From contig BFEA01000282.1 of the NCBI GenBank assembly GCA_003427395.1, positions 1,805,052 to 1,834,509 of the forward strand: a stretch of 29,458 nt of DNA, given 5' to 3'. Shown here piece after piece: positions 10,088 to 19,225 of this stretch; the stretch's first letter is position 1; each line of letters begins with the position of its first letter. Source of the DNA: Chara braunii. Taxonomy: Eukaryota; Streptophyta; Charophyceae; Charales; Characeae. The translations under genes and the position numbers were made by a program. The notes beneath the pieces are model-generated. The model was given only the letters and a program-made list of their open reading frames with translations. It was not told the DNA's origin and ran no database searches.

Positions 10088-10891
10088 TCATGTGGGCTCC
10101 TCGAACAGATCAGGGAACTTAGCAACAACGCGTTCTATCTCTGGGGGTGTTTTAACGGCCTCCCCTTTCTCAAAGACATAAACAAGGTACATACCCCCCT
10201 CTTGGTTTTGCTTGTAATAATTGTAGAACGTTGATGCACACAAGCAGCCATAGGTATCTTCAATACTGCTGGCCTTGAACTTAGTCAATCTGACAGATCG
10301 GCCATCGGGCAACTTATGTTTGAGCACCTTCTTATCCCAGTCAAACTGGGGCTCAACAACTTCGAGGTAGTACATGCCTAACAACATGTCAAATGGTAAG
10401 TCGTCGCTAACCAAGAACGAGATCTTATGGTTAAGCTCTCCTCCTCCATAGGAGAAGGTACGGACTACATCCTTGATGTAGTCCGTTACAATCATGCGCT
10501 CCTTGTTGGCCAAAGTAGATGCTACTGGTCTACTAAGGTGGCGTACCCGATCCTGTAGGTGCAGCCTTTCCAAACAGTCACGACTTATGTAATTCCGCGT
10601 GGAGCCTATGTCTATGAAGGCACCACATTTGCGTCCTCCTACATCGACCTCCACCACGAAATGTTCCCCTCTAGGACCTTTCCTTAGCGCCACCCAAGAC
10701 TCGCGAGGGTCCTTGTTTGACCACTCACTCTCCAAGTCTTCTAAGGCTTCAGACACATGTAACGTACAAAGCATAGTTTGGTCTCGTTGTGTCTGCGGGG
10801 TGACTAAGGGGTCATTAGCCTTGGCCTTGTCATGAAGTGGGGAGGGTATCAATCCCACTTCATCTTGAGTCGAAGCGGCTAATACTTCCAC
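10088..10891 (-). CDS. element 1 aspartic protease block with altered active site
   Basis: This 267-codon open block lies between Gag and RT. The retropepsin-like core reads FIDIGSTRNYIS (residues 92-103), and a C-terminal hydrophobic segment FDMLLGMYYLE matches the ILGMDWL region of the family. The active site, normally D-T-G or D-S-G, is D-I-G here (Ile codon ATA at 10607-10609, one C-to-T change from ACA Thr). The family Asp after LLGM is Tyr. It is in a different phase from Gag, and its upstream extension meets a TAG near 10913-10915. It is in phase with RT through two TGA codons. The enzyme would process the polyprotein but is probably inactive in this copy. Confidence 0.88.
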   Translation of the reverse strand: MEVLAASTQDEVGLIPSPLHDKAKANDPLVTPQTQRDQTMLCTLHVSEALEDLESEWSNKDPRESWVALRKGPRGEHFVVEVDVGGRKCGAFIDIGSTRNYISRDCLERLHLQDRVRHLSRPVASTLANKERMIVTDYIKDVVRTFSYGGGELNHKISFLVSDDLPFDMLLGMYYLEVVEPQFDWDKKVLKHKLPDGRSVRLTKFKASSIEDTYGCLCASTFYNYYKQNQEGGMYLVYVFEKGEAVKTPPEIERVVAKFPDLFEEPT

Positions 10892-10976
10892 CGGCCCTAC
10901 GCGTTTCCCGAGCTAGAAGCCTGGGAGTAGGTTGCCCCATCTTTGGAGCTACCTTCTACGTAACCTTAGCGTTCTG

Positions 10977-12830
10977 GCACTTGTACTGCGAGTGTCAGTA
11001 CTCCCCGCAGTTGATACAAGCACCACGCGTTCGGTGGTCACGCCAAACGTCTTGATCAAGACTTGCCTTTACCCACTCAACCTGTTTGGTCTGATTGGAG
11101 GCGGCCTTCTCTTGACCCCTAGGCTGGCCCTTCCCTCGGCCTGCCGCCTTAGTCTTAACTACCGCGGCGAGGGTGCTACCCTCAGCTACCTCCTCGCCGT
11201 CATACTCTGAGTAGTCCATCAGGTCACAGAGCTCATCGATCTCAGTTTGAGTCCCATCTGACTCAACCATCATCAACTCAGCCCCCTTCTTCTTCCATTC
11301 TTGAGGACTCTTCTTCTTCTTTGAGTCATTCCTTGAGGTGGGTTGAGCATTGCCTAGAGTGGCCTCCAAGTCTAAGGCTTTCCTAGACAATGTCTCAAAC
11401 GAGTGGTATTCGGTGCGTGCCTCACTGGCTAGTAAGGTCGTGATGTTCTCTGGGAGACATCTGACAAACGTCGTCAAAAGGAACTGGTCGCTGTAGTTAA
11501 TGCCAGGGACGAGGATGAGGCTCTCAACGGTAGTCGTAAGCTCTCTAACCGACTTGAACTTTAGTTGGTCTAGTTTGTTAATGGCATCAGTGGCCCTTTG
11601 TGCCTCCTGTGGGTTATGCCATCGAGCTTCTACCATTTCCATAAACTAGTCTAACGTCAGAGACTTAGCCCAGTCCGCCATGCGTCTCCCATACTCGGCC
11701 TTTATAACTACACCATCTAACCATTTGGCTGCCTTACCCTCCAGGTAAGAAGCCCAGTCCGCCATGCGTCTCCCATACTCGGCCTTTATAACTACACCAT
11801 CTAACCATTTGGCTGCCTTACCCTCCAGGTAAGATGCCGCAGTTACCACTTCGTCCTCTAGCAAGGTTCTCTTGGCCTTCACCCAAACCGGGACCGTTCT
11901 CAACCAAGTGTTGAGTTCTTCGTCCTTTCTTTCCCCTGAGAAGGGAAGAGGCGGTTTCATTGGGGTCTTAGGGTACCAATGNCCTTGCTGCTGTCCCTGT
12001 GGAGGAACAGGTTGTTGCGGTGGTGTAGCAACCACCGCTGGACCCGAAGAAGAAGATGCAACAGTCTGTGCGGCTGCTGCAGATGTGCCACTTGGCTGTG
12101 TGCTAGCTTGAACCGGCAAGGGGCCTGACATCGCCGATAACGGCAACGGCGATTGTGCTGGTGGCCGGAATCATGGCCTTGTCAAAGCATCCAGGATCTG
12201 GTCTAGAGTGCTCTGCATGAAGTCTAATTTGCTGTCCACGTGTGCGTGCAATGACAACATATTCTTCTTCAATACTTTCAGCGGGTCAGTCAATGCTGAC
12301 TCATCCAAGCCCTCTAATTCAGCCTTGTCAGCCTCTAAAGTTTCAAGCCTGGCTGCTCTAGTTTTCATCGCATTTTCTCTATCGGTAGCATCTTTCAGGT
12401 CCTGCTTTAACTTAAGGCGAAGCCTCTCGACCTGCTGGATCTCTTTGAGCTCCCTCTCACGTGGGGTCAACGGGCTGAACTGTGCGCCCACCATTTGACT
12501 AGAAGACTGTCTAGAACCTGTGGAACCGGAAGTGCTCGAGGAACTTGTGGAACTCGTTGGCATTCCCAATTGGCTCCCATTAGTCCCTGGCAAGGACGCA
12601 AACGATGACGCAGCAGAGCTTGTGCCGTTAGCCATTGCAGCTGCTCTGGCTGCCTGCTCTCTTGCTGCTCTGTTTGCTTCCTGTAGTCCTGCTGCTAGAG
12701 CACGGGCTCTACGTATCCATCTTTCTTCTCCCGGCTCCAAGGCCTGGAACACGTGCGGTACCCTTAGTGCCTGTGCACGTGTTAGTCTCCTATCGTGAGC
12801 TCTATCATCAACAGGGTCTGACCCACTCAT
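10977..12830 (-). pseudogene. element 1 Gag gene, single frame with several stops
   Basis: Gag of element 1 would assemble the particle and bind RNA. It starts at ATG 12830 (MSGSDPVDD) and keeps one phase throughout. In order there is an Ala/Arg-rich helix and a Ser-rich linker, a coiled coil with LRLKLKQDLKDATDRE, a Pro/Gln linker, and a Gag core (PPLPFSGERKDEELNTWL then HNPQEAQRATDAINKLDQ). A basic Gly-rich stretch and a CCHC zinc knuckle at about 10977-11018 follow. In-frame stops lie at 12171-12173 (TGA), 11646-11648 (TAG), 10995-10997 (TGA, inside the knuckle) and 10956-10958 (TAG). The first two are each one C-to-T change from CGA and CAG. An exact 84-bp duplication adds 28 residues. 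One N lies at 11992. Confidence 0.9.
11668..11835. repeat. 84-bp exact tandem duplication inside element 1 Gag
   Basis: 11668-11751 and 11752-11835 are identical except at the final base. The unit is 28 codons, so the frame is kept and WLDGVVIKAEYGRRMADWA appears twice. No family Gag would be expected to have this repeat. Confidence 0.93.
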
Positions 12831-14108
12831 TAGTTAGACAGATAGTGTCTACACTAGAATCCCCTAATGGAATCCTACCGCAGCATGTATCTGACCGGCA
12901 CGTAATTTTCTATAAATAGTTGTGTCCGGCGAGTTCCCTACTATATGGAATCAAGTGGCATGTCTACAACATTCACACAGATTGTCTACATTGTCTAGAT
13001 GCACCCTGATTGGTTCACTTATAGCAGCATTAGTTAGAACTGGCTATGGTAGCATACAACAGTCCTACACTAATCTGTCTGTGAGGTTAGCAGTCCGTCA
13101 ACCAACTAATCAAAGGTTCAAAAAGACAATGTAGCAGGGGTATGATTGATGGGTATGGTTGTGTATATAGTTGAGCACCAATTGGAACCTACCCTCCCCT
13201 CCATCCAACATACCGAACAGCATCATTGAGCAGAGCAGTGTGTTCGTGTGTATCTTGGCCCACCCTTGTGCCCAAGTCAAAGCCAAGTAAGCCAGCCAGC
13301 CCACTCTTATTTACCCTCGTACGGAAACGAGCCTTCCACCCGGATGATCTGGCTGATCAGGAGGATTATTAAGAGCGCCCCCTTCTCTTCAGGAATTATT
13401 TAACGTCGCAGTCAGGACGACGATCACAGCCAGAATCACTCAGAGTACCCAACCAGAAATGTTTATAGACGGTCTGGTAAGCGTCTCATACAAGGCTGGC
13501 ACACTTGGCAAGACTTGTATTTGGCGCAGCCCTTAATGGACAGCAGCCATCGCATGCGTGACCTACTCCCATTGGGTTGGCATGGTGACCGTGACCCAGT
13601 GCTTCGACCAGGGCCCTTCACAGGCACCGCCCTTTCTCCTTCCAGTATGCTTCCGGGAAGATTGTCGTCTCTCAAGGTAGCGCGCTGACGACACCTCACC
13701 AAAAGAGAGGACTCTCAAGTTGGACTCACTTCCTCACGGTAAGAAGAGATTGAGAGAGTACATAAGGTAAGGGAACAACGTACCTGGAGATAGCTGCCCC
13801 CAACCATAGATTTCTCACCAATTGAGCTGAATGTGCATTTGATGACCGGTCATGACCTCGGTACCACCCACAACGCAATGCAGTGCCACCTCAGCCGAAT
13901 GCAACATCAGCATGCTCTCATCACCAATCATACATTCCGCATGTAACCACGGCTAATAATGCCGTCTTAGCCTTCCGGTGCACCCCTCTCTACCCAGGGC
14001 GTGCACCTAATGTAGCCTGACGTCACAAGTACCCACTGTGAAGAAGCATCGTCCACGCACCAAGTCTGTATAACGCCAGCGTGCCAAAGGTAAGTGGCGA
14101 TCAAACCA
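12831..14108 (-). other. 5' leader of element 1, no gene seen
   Basis: About 1.28 kb lies between the primer site and the Gag start with no credible open frame. A hairpin at 13977-14007 (GGTGCAC pairing with GTGCACC, extended by CCC/GGG) lies about 100 nt from the primer site, where packaging or dimerisation signals often lie. Its role is unproven. Confidence 0.55.
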
Positions 14109-14120
14109 GCTCCGATACCA
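14109..14120 (-). promoter_or_regulatory. primer-binding site of element 1 (initiator tRNA-Met)
   Basis: The minus strand reads TGGTATCGGAGC, one base from the classical TGGTATCAGAGC complement of initiator tRNA-Met. The following TGGTTTGATC roughly continues the tRNA match. A 3-nt spacer (14121-14123) separates it from the LTR. Confidence 0.88.
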
Positions 14121-14123
14121 AAT

Positions 14124-15163
14124 TGCAAGGAACATGAATATGGACAAAGCACAAAAATCCAGAATGCAAAATCACACTGAAGCCCAAGTAGTCAAAGCCA
14201 AAGCAGATAGCACAATGGAACCGAGTAACCATCCAATTGAGAATGATACAGAAGAATCGTGAGTCAATGTCCATGCCCTACAGGGCAACACCAACAGCAT
14301 AACCCAACGTAGCTCTCTCTCATGAATGGCGCCAGGCGCCCTATCTACTCTACAGANTAAGGCTACAACTACAGCAATGAAAGCAACCAGACAACTTGAC
14401 TACCAGCGAGTGATGATGTCAACACCAATGCTGACCTCCACCTCCACCAGGTACGTGTCCTCTTCACCCACACTCTTCCCTGTTACCCACACAACGCCCT
14501 TCACCTCCGAAGAGCCACCTTCGCCCTTCACCCCTCTGCGCCCTCTGCAGCCCGGCCATGGCCGCCAAGCGCCCGGTATGCAGGCAGCGCCCTACCGCCT
14601 AGCGCTAGCCTGCGTCCCTCAGCCTTAGCGCAGCGCAGCATGCATGCAACGCAGCAGCATGCCGGCCTTGCTCGCAATGGCCAAGATCCCTGCCCATTCA
14701 CCCTGCTTGCCTATATGCCAGTGCTGCGTGTGGGCGGCCTCCCTTCAGCCTGCGTATGGGCCTCAGTGGCTGAACGCAGGCCCGATACAGATGAGGCCTA
14801 GGCAATGCAGTTGCGCCTCTTTCATCGAGGCCTGCGGCCAGGTTCAGACAGTGGGCCGATTTCCCTTTGGCAGTTTCGGCCTCTCTACCCAGCATGCATT
14901 GTCGGCCTCACATTCAGATGCCCAGGGCCTAACTAACTCAGAGGCCCTGGGGTCTCCACATTTGCAGAGATTCGAGACTCGTGCACTCCAACCAACTGGG
15001 ATGCTGCAACTGTATGGACCCCACTTCGTGAAATGTCTGCATTGAGGGCTCTTGTTGATTTGCTGGCCCGCCTTCACTTAGGGCGGGCACGAGGCTTGCT
15101 GGGGCCTTAGCCTAGAACATGTACATCATGGCAAGCCCCCTACTTGAGGGCTCGTTCCTCACA
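14124..15163 (-). repeat. 5' LTR of element 1
   Basis: This LTR is 1040 bp and aligns base for base with 6144-7183 at an offset of 7980. There are about 32 differences and one N (14356). It carries the same hairpin at 15066-15088. It would supply the promoter for minus-strand transcription. Confidence 0.96.
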
Positions 15164-15250
15164 CTCGTCTAGGTATCTCCCCATGTGCGTGTACTAGGAG
15201 GGACCTTTCTTCTTGGTGTGCAGTCCCTCCTCCTCACACATGGGTGATGT
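15164..15250 (+). mobile_element. right part of the split LTR, with hairpin
   Basis: The sequence resumes with the target duplication CTCG and then TCTAGGTATCTCCCC, as at 6048. It contains ATGTGCGTG followed by a 9-bp perfect stem AGGAGGGAC (15196-15204) / GTCCCTCCT (15223-15231) with an 18-nt loop. The left tandem copy (5998-6095) has lost the 3' arm. Confidence 0.65.
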
Positions 15251-15820
15251 ATGATGGGATGTCGTGTCAGTCCCGGTCAGGTTAGGACTTACCTTGAAGT
15301 CTTCCACTGTGCTATTGAGTGTGATTTCCTATGTATCAGGATGTACATTGCCTGTTGATGTTTCACTAACATCGCATTTCCCATTCAGTCCTTTTCATCA
15401 CATTGTGGTCCTTGGCTGTACATTCATTGCCCAAGTTACCCCGGGCGTCACGCTCGGGTGCTCGGCAAGTTACCCTATTTGGACTAGCTTTCGAAGTTCG
15501 CCAATTTCCCCCCCGAATTCAGTGTTTTTGCCAAGTTTTTTGTTACTGGTCCTATTAACCATTAGTGTCTTCCACCAGGTGAGTGCTTCGTCATATCGCC
15601 TTTGCGCCCTGACTTCCACTGCCCACAGCCCTTCGCCCAGACCAATGCTTTCCTCCTATGGCTGGTTGCCAGTTCAGCCTGGCTATGACTGACTGATGGT
15701 CCTTGCTGCGACCATGCAGCTTCTTCCATGCGCCCCGCCAACACCCTTCTTCCTTCGCTGGCCCGCTTCTTGTCCAACGAGCAAGTGCTCCAGCAGCACT
15801 GCCGCGTCTAGCGAGCCAAA
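15251..15820. other. non-coding, nothing recognised
   Basis: The sequence is mixed, with short open frames that show no conserved motif. It may be the rest of the split LTR or its leader. No primer-binding site was found. Confidence 0.4.
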
Positions 15821-15823
15821 ATG

Positions 15824-16330
15824 TGGGGAATGAGCTCACTGCTCTTAATTTTGTTCTGGCTGGATGGGTGAGGCAGGCCTGGACTGGGTGCCCTCTGTCC
15901 TGGTAGCTGCATGCAGGGCCCTTTCAGAATGTGCCTGGGGTTCAACTGTCAGTGCCCTGGGCCTCAGCATGTTTGCCAGGCCCCAACATCTGCAACCAAC
16001 GGATCCACTTTCTGTGGTTGGAGATACCGTGTGCAGCTACTAACCTTCGGGCCCCAGTGTGCTCACATTGGCCTGTACTCAGACCTAAAACAAATTATTG
16101 CATGCACGCCTTCACTTAGGGCGTGCGCGGCCTTTTCCTGCATTGCTGAGGGCCCTGATAGTCGCACAGTTGACATCAACGGGCTATGTCATCGTGTGGC
16201 TTTCTTTTCTCTCTCTATTCTCTATACTACTAAAAGTTGTAAAGGTCCCATCCACATGCTTGGTCGTGGGCCCAAGGGAAACCTGTGGAGGGGTGGAACC
16301 GGGTAGGGGAACCGGTGCAGGGGCGAAGCC
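15824..16330 (-). mobile_element. possible distant relative of LTR1 (remnant)
   Basis: A hairpin at 16104-16126 (GCACGCC/GGCGTGC, loop TTCACTTAG) has the same loop as the LTR1 hairpin, with compensatory stem changes. Weak similarity precedes it (GCCCTGGGCCTCA, GTGCAGCTACTAACC against LTR1 segments). Edges are guesses, and no coding region is attached. Confidence 0.35.
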
Positions 16331-16472
16331 CGCGCCGAAAACGGTGCCGCGCGTCACGTCCGGCTAGGGAAACAGGCCGGAGGAAAAGTCGCCGTCGGGC
16401 CCAGGGAATTGCTGGATTTGTCGTCCTGCGGCAGGACAATGCGAATTGAGCTCCGCGCGGCTCCACTCCACG

Positions 16473-16655
16473 AGGGGCGGACGAGAAGCAGGATGAGGTG
16501 AGGGAGAAGGAACGGGAGAAGGACCGGGAGGTGTGGGAGGAGGGGGAGGAGGAGGGGGAGGATAAGGGGGAGGAGGAGCGAGAGGAGGAGCGCTAGGAGG
16601 AGCGCTAGGAGGAGGAGGAGGAGGAGTGGGAGGAGCAGGACAAGGAGCAGTTCGC
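16473..16655. repeat. GAG-rich block, first copy
   Basis: This purine-rich block, beginning GGGGCGGACGAGAAGCAGGA, recurs at about 18471-18645 in the same orientation. The two share non-repetitive landmarks such as GAGAAGGAACGGGAGAAGGA and end in GACAAGGAGCAG, so they are copies and not chance low complexity. Confidence 0.75.
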
Positions 16656-16674
16656 ATTTCACACTTGCCACGGT

Positions 16675-16790
16675 CGGATGGTGGCGAAGTGATGGAGCGC
16701 AGGGCACACCCGACACACACATGCACATGTCGGATGGTGGCGAAGTGATGGAGCGTGGGAGGGGCACACCCGACACACACATGCACATGT
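16675..16790. repeat. 56- to 60-bp tandem duplication
   Basis: CGGATGGTGGCGAAGTGATG begins at 16675 and again at 16731. Both copies end in CACACATGCACATGT. The second has a few extra bases (GTGGGAGG). Confidence 0.88.
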
Positions 16791-16998
16791 GCGGGGCCGA
16801 CGACTCGAGGGGGATGGAGATGGTCCTAGTGACAGTCAGGAAGTTGATCATGAAGGAGGATGAGGCAAAACGAGGAGCGAGGTGAAGAAGGGAGCAGGGC
16901 GAGGGAGGAGTAGGAGGGAGGCTCTTTCAGGTCAGTGGAAGACATGCCATCCGCGTGGAGGAGGGAGGGCGGAGGGAGGACGACGACGAAAATGGATG

Positions 16999-16999
<1 letters not shown>

Positions 17000-17083
<84 letters not shown>

Positions 17084-17648
17084 NNNNNNNNNNNNNNNNN
17101 NNNNNNNNNNNNNNNNNNNNNNNNNNNNNNNNNNNNNNNNNNNNNNNNNNNNNNNNNNNNNNNNNNNNNNNNNNNNNNNNNNNNNNNNNNNNNNNNNNNN
17201 NNNNNNNNNNNNNNNNNNNNNNNNNNNNNNNNNNNNNNNNNNNNNNNNNNNNNNNNNNNNNNNNNNNNNNNNNNNNNNNNNNNNNNNNNNNNNNNNNNNN
17301 NNNNNNNNNNNNNNNNNNNNNNNNNNNNNNNNNNNNNNNNNNNNNNNNNNNNNNNNNNNNNNNNNNNNNNNNNNNNNNNNNNNNNNNNNNNNNNNNNNNN
17401 NNNNNNNNNNNNNNNNNNNNNNNNNNNNNNNNNNNNNNNNNNNNNNNNNNNNNNNNNNNNNNNNNNNNNNNNNNNNNNNNNNNNNNNNNNNNNNNNNNNN
17501 NNNNNNNNNNNNNNNNNNNNNNNNNNNNNNNNNNNNNNNNNNNNNNNNNNNNNNNNNNNNNNNNNNNNNNNNNNNNNNNNNNNNNNNNNNNNNNNNNNNN
17601 NNNNNNNNNNNNNNNNNNNNNNNNNNNNTCCCTCTCGCTCTCTCTCTC
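17000..17648. repeat. (GA)n tract, 545-base assembly gap, (TC)n tract
   Basis: GA repeats run into N at 17084. The gap ends at 17628 and is followed by TC repeats. The opposite polarity of the flanking tracts means the ends could pair, which may be why the assembly failed. Frames drawn through the N run are not genes. Confidence 0.95.
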
Positions 17649-17714
17649 TCTCTCTGTGGCTAGCCACGTGGCGGGCCTTTTTTTCTTTTTTTTCGCAGGA
17701 GGATCTTTGTGACG

Positions 17715-17823
17715 TTGCGGGTTAACTAACGTGCGGGAGGCGGGTAGGGGAAGCGGAAGGAGGGAAGGGAGGAAAGGGGGGGGGGGGGGAGGAGGTGGAC
17801 GGGGACCAACTCTCTCTCTCTCT

Positions 17824-17859
<36 letters not shown>

Positions 17860-18131
17860 CGATCAATCAATCAATCAATCAATCAATTGATCGACTGATT
17901 TTTCGTTTTCTGTTTGGAAAAATCCGTCGGGTATCGGCCTGTTCTCGTGTTTTGTTTTTGTTTTCAATCAATCAATCAATCAACCAATCAATTGATTGAT
18001 TGTTTGATTGGGGAAAAAGAAGAAAAAGGCGGCTCGGGGGAAAGCCTGGAAGGAGGAGCGCGAGGAGGAGGAGGAGGAGAGGAGGAGAAGGGAGGAGGAT
18101 GAAGTTGTGGTGGAGGACCAGCGAGAGGTCA

Positions 18132-18184
<53 letters not shown>

Positions 18185-18799
18185 AGTCAATCAATCAATC
18201 AATCAATAAATTCGATTGATACATTGATTGATTGATTGAGTGATTTTTCGTTTTCTGTTTGGAAAAATTGGGCGGGGATCGGCCCGGTCTCGTGTTTTGT
18301 TTTTGTTTTCAATCAATCAATCAATCAATCAGTCAATCAATCAATCAACCAATCGATTAATTGATTGATTGACTGATTGGGGAAAAGAAGAAAAAGGTGG
18401 CGGGAGAAGGAGCAGGACAACGAATGCGTGGAAGAATGGGAGGAGGCCGGAGGAGCAGGAGAAGGAGGAGGGGCGGACGAGAAGCAGGATGAGGTGCGGG
18501 AGAAGGAACGGGAGAAGGAGCGGGAGGAGCGGGAGGAGGGGGAGGACGGAGGGGAAGGATGAGGGGGAGGAGGAGGGGGAGGAGGAGCGGTAGGAGGAGC
18601 TCTAGGAGGAAGAGGAGCGGGAGGAGGAGCAGGACAAGGAGCAGGAGGAGGAGCACGACAAGGAGCAGGAGGAGGAGCACGACAAGGAGCGGCGAAAAAC
18701 GGGGAGGGGGAATTAACAAACGCGCGGGATGCGAGTGGGACAAGCGAAAGGAGGGAAGGGAGGAAAGGGGTGGGTCTGAGGAGGGGTGGACGAACACTA

Positions 18800-18833
<34 letters not shown>

Positions 18834-18860
18834 GCACACAAGCATGGCGCTCTCTCTCAC
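17715..18860. repeat. composite tandem array with (CT)n(CA)n cassettes and (AATC)n hairpins
   Basis: Three cassettes of (CT)n then (CA)n lie at about 17811-17855, 18133-18180 and 18798-18840. The first two are each followed by an (AATC)n foldback, a conserved TTTCGTTTTCTGTTTGGAAA segment (about 17901 and 18246), a second foldback, a G-rich AAGAAAAAGG segment and a GAG-rich tract. A segment before the first cassette (about 17720-17780) recurs before the third (about 18715-18770), sharing GGAGGGAAGGGAGGAAAGG. No gene is present, and all frames are repeat translations. Confidence 0.75.
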
Positions 18861-19014
18861 ACACACCTGTCAGCGGGTGCGGAATCGGGCCATGCAGGTG
18901 GGGGTAAGAAAGGGCGGGGACGGCTGAGAGGGCGGAAGGCCATAGAGTCGCGTTCGCAGTCTTTCTCCCACCTCCCGATTTCTCTCCTCCTCCAACGCCT
19001 TCTCCTTGCCCTCT

Positions 19015-19015
<1 letters not shown>

Positions 19016-19060
<45 letters not shown>
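19016..19060. repeat. 45-base poly-C tract
   Basis: This is an uninterrupted C run, and its length is likely to be unreliable in the assembly. It is followed at about 19107-19150 by AAAC and AAAT repeats. Confidence 0.95.
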
Positions 19061-19160
19061 TTCCCCATCGCTGCGGCGGGTCCACTTGTTCAGTCTAATA
19101 AAAGCAAACAAACAAACAAACAAACAAGCAAACGAATGAATAAATAAATATCAAGTAATC

Positions 19161-19225
19161 TAGCTCCGTTGGTTAAGTAAAGAAGTGTCGTTCAGGAGGT
19201 CGTGGGTTCAATCCCTACGGGCCAC
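19161..19225 (+). ncRNA. tRNA-derived SINE-like head (Pol III A and B boxes)
   Basis: TAGCTCCGTTGGTTAAG (19161-19177) matches a tRNA A-box region, and GGTTCAATCCC (19205-19215) matches the B box GGTTCRANNCC. The T stem GTGGG/CCTAC can pair. The sequence lacks a complementary acceptor stem and a proper D stem, so it is not a functional tRNA. A SINE head or decayed tRNA pseudogene fits. A 3' end was not identified. Confidence 0.55.

Larger units (their letters stand above)
6144..15163 (-). mobile_element. element 1: full-length but dead Ty3/gypsy LTR retrotransposon with chromodomain-like tail
   Basis: The element is 9020 bp on the minus strand. It has two 1040-bp direct LTRs with TG...CA ends, an initiator-tRNA-Met primer site 3 nt inside the 5' LTR, a Gag-PR-RT-RNaseH-IN-chromodomain order and a polypurine tract abutting the 3' LTR. 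A 4-bp target duplication (CTCG at 6140-6143 and 15164-15167) flanks it. The integrase-last order with a C-terminal chromodomain-like segment is that of chromoviruses. By hand the LTRs differ at about 32 of 1040 positions, mostly transitions and without indels, so the insertion is not very recent. The coding region has many stops and frameshifts. Confidence 0.95.

Noticed and set aside
15264-15692. 142-codon plus-strand frame
   Set aside because: Composition is Ser/Pro-rich without motifs, there is no neighbouring coding support, and it overlaps equally long frames on the other strand.
16882-17870. Long frames through the N gap
   Set aside because: Most of the length is N, and the flanks are GA/CT repeats.
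17860-18380. Regular repeats with spacers that might suggest a CRISPR array
   Set aside because: Units are 4-bp microsatellites within foldbacks, spacers are not unique sequences of constant length, there are no cas genes, and the context is eukaryotic.
19161-19225. Functional tRNA gene
   Set aside because: The sequence before the A box cannot pair with the 3' acceptor part and there is no D stem, so only a tRNA-derived remnant is supported.
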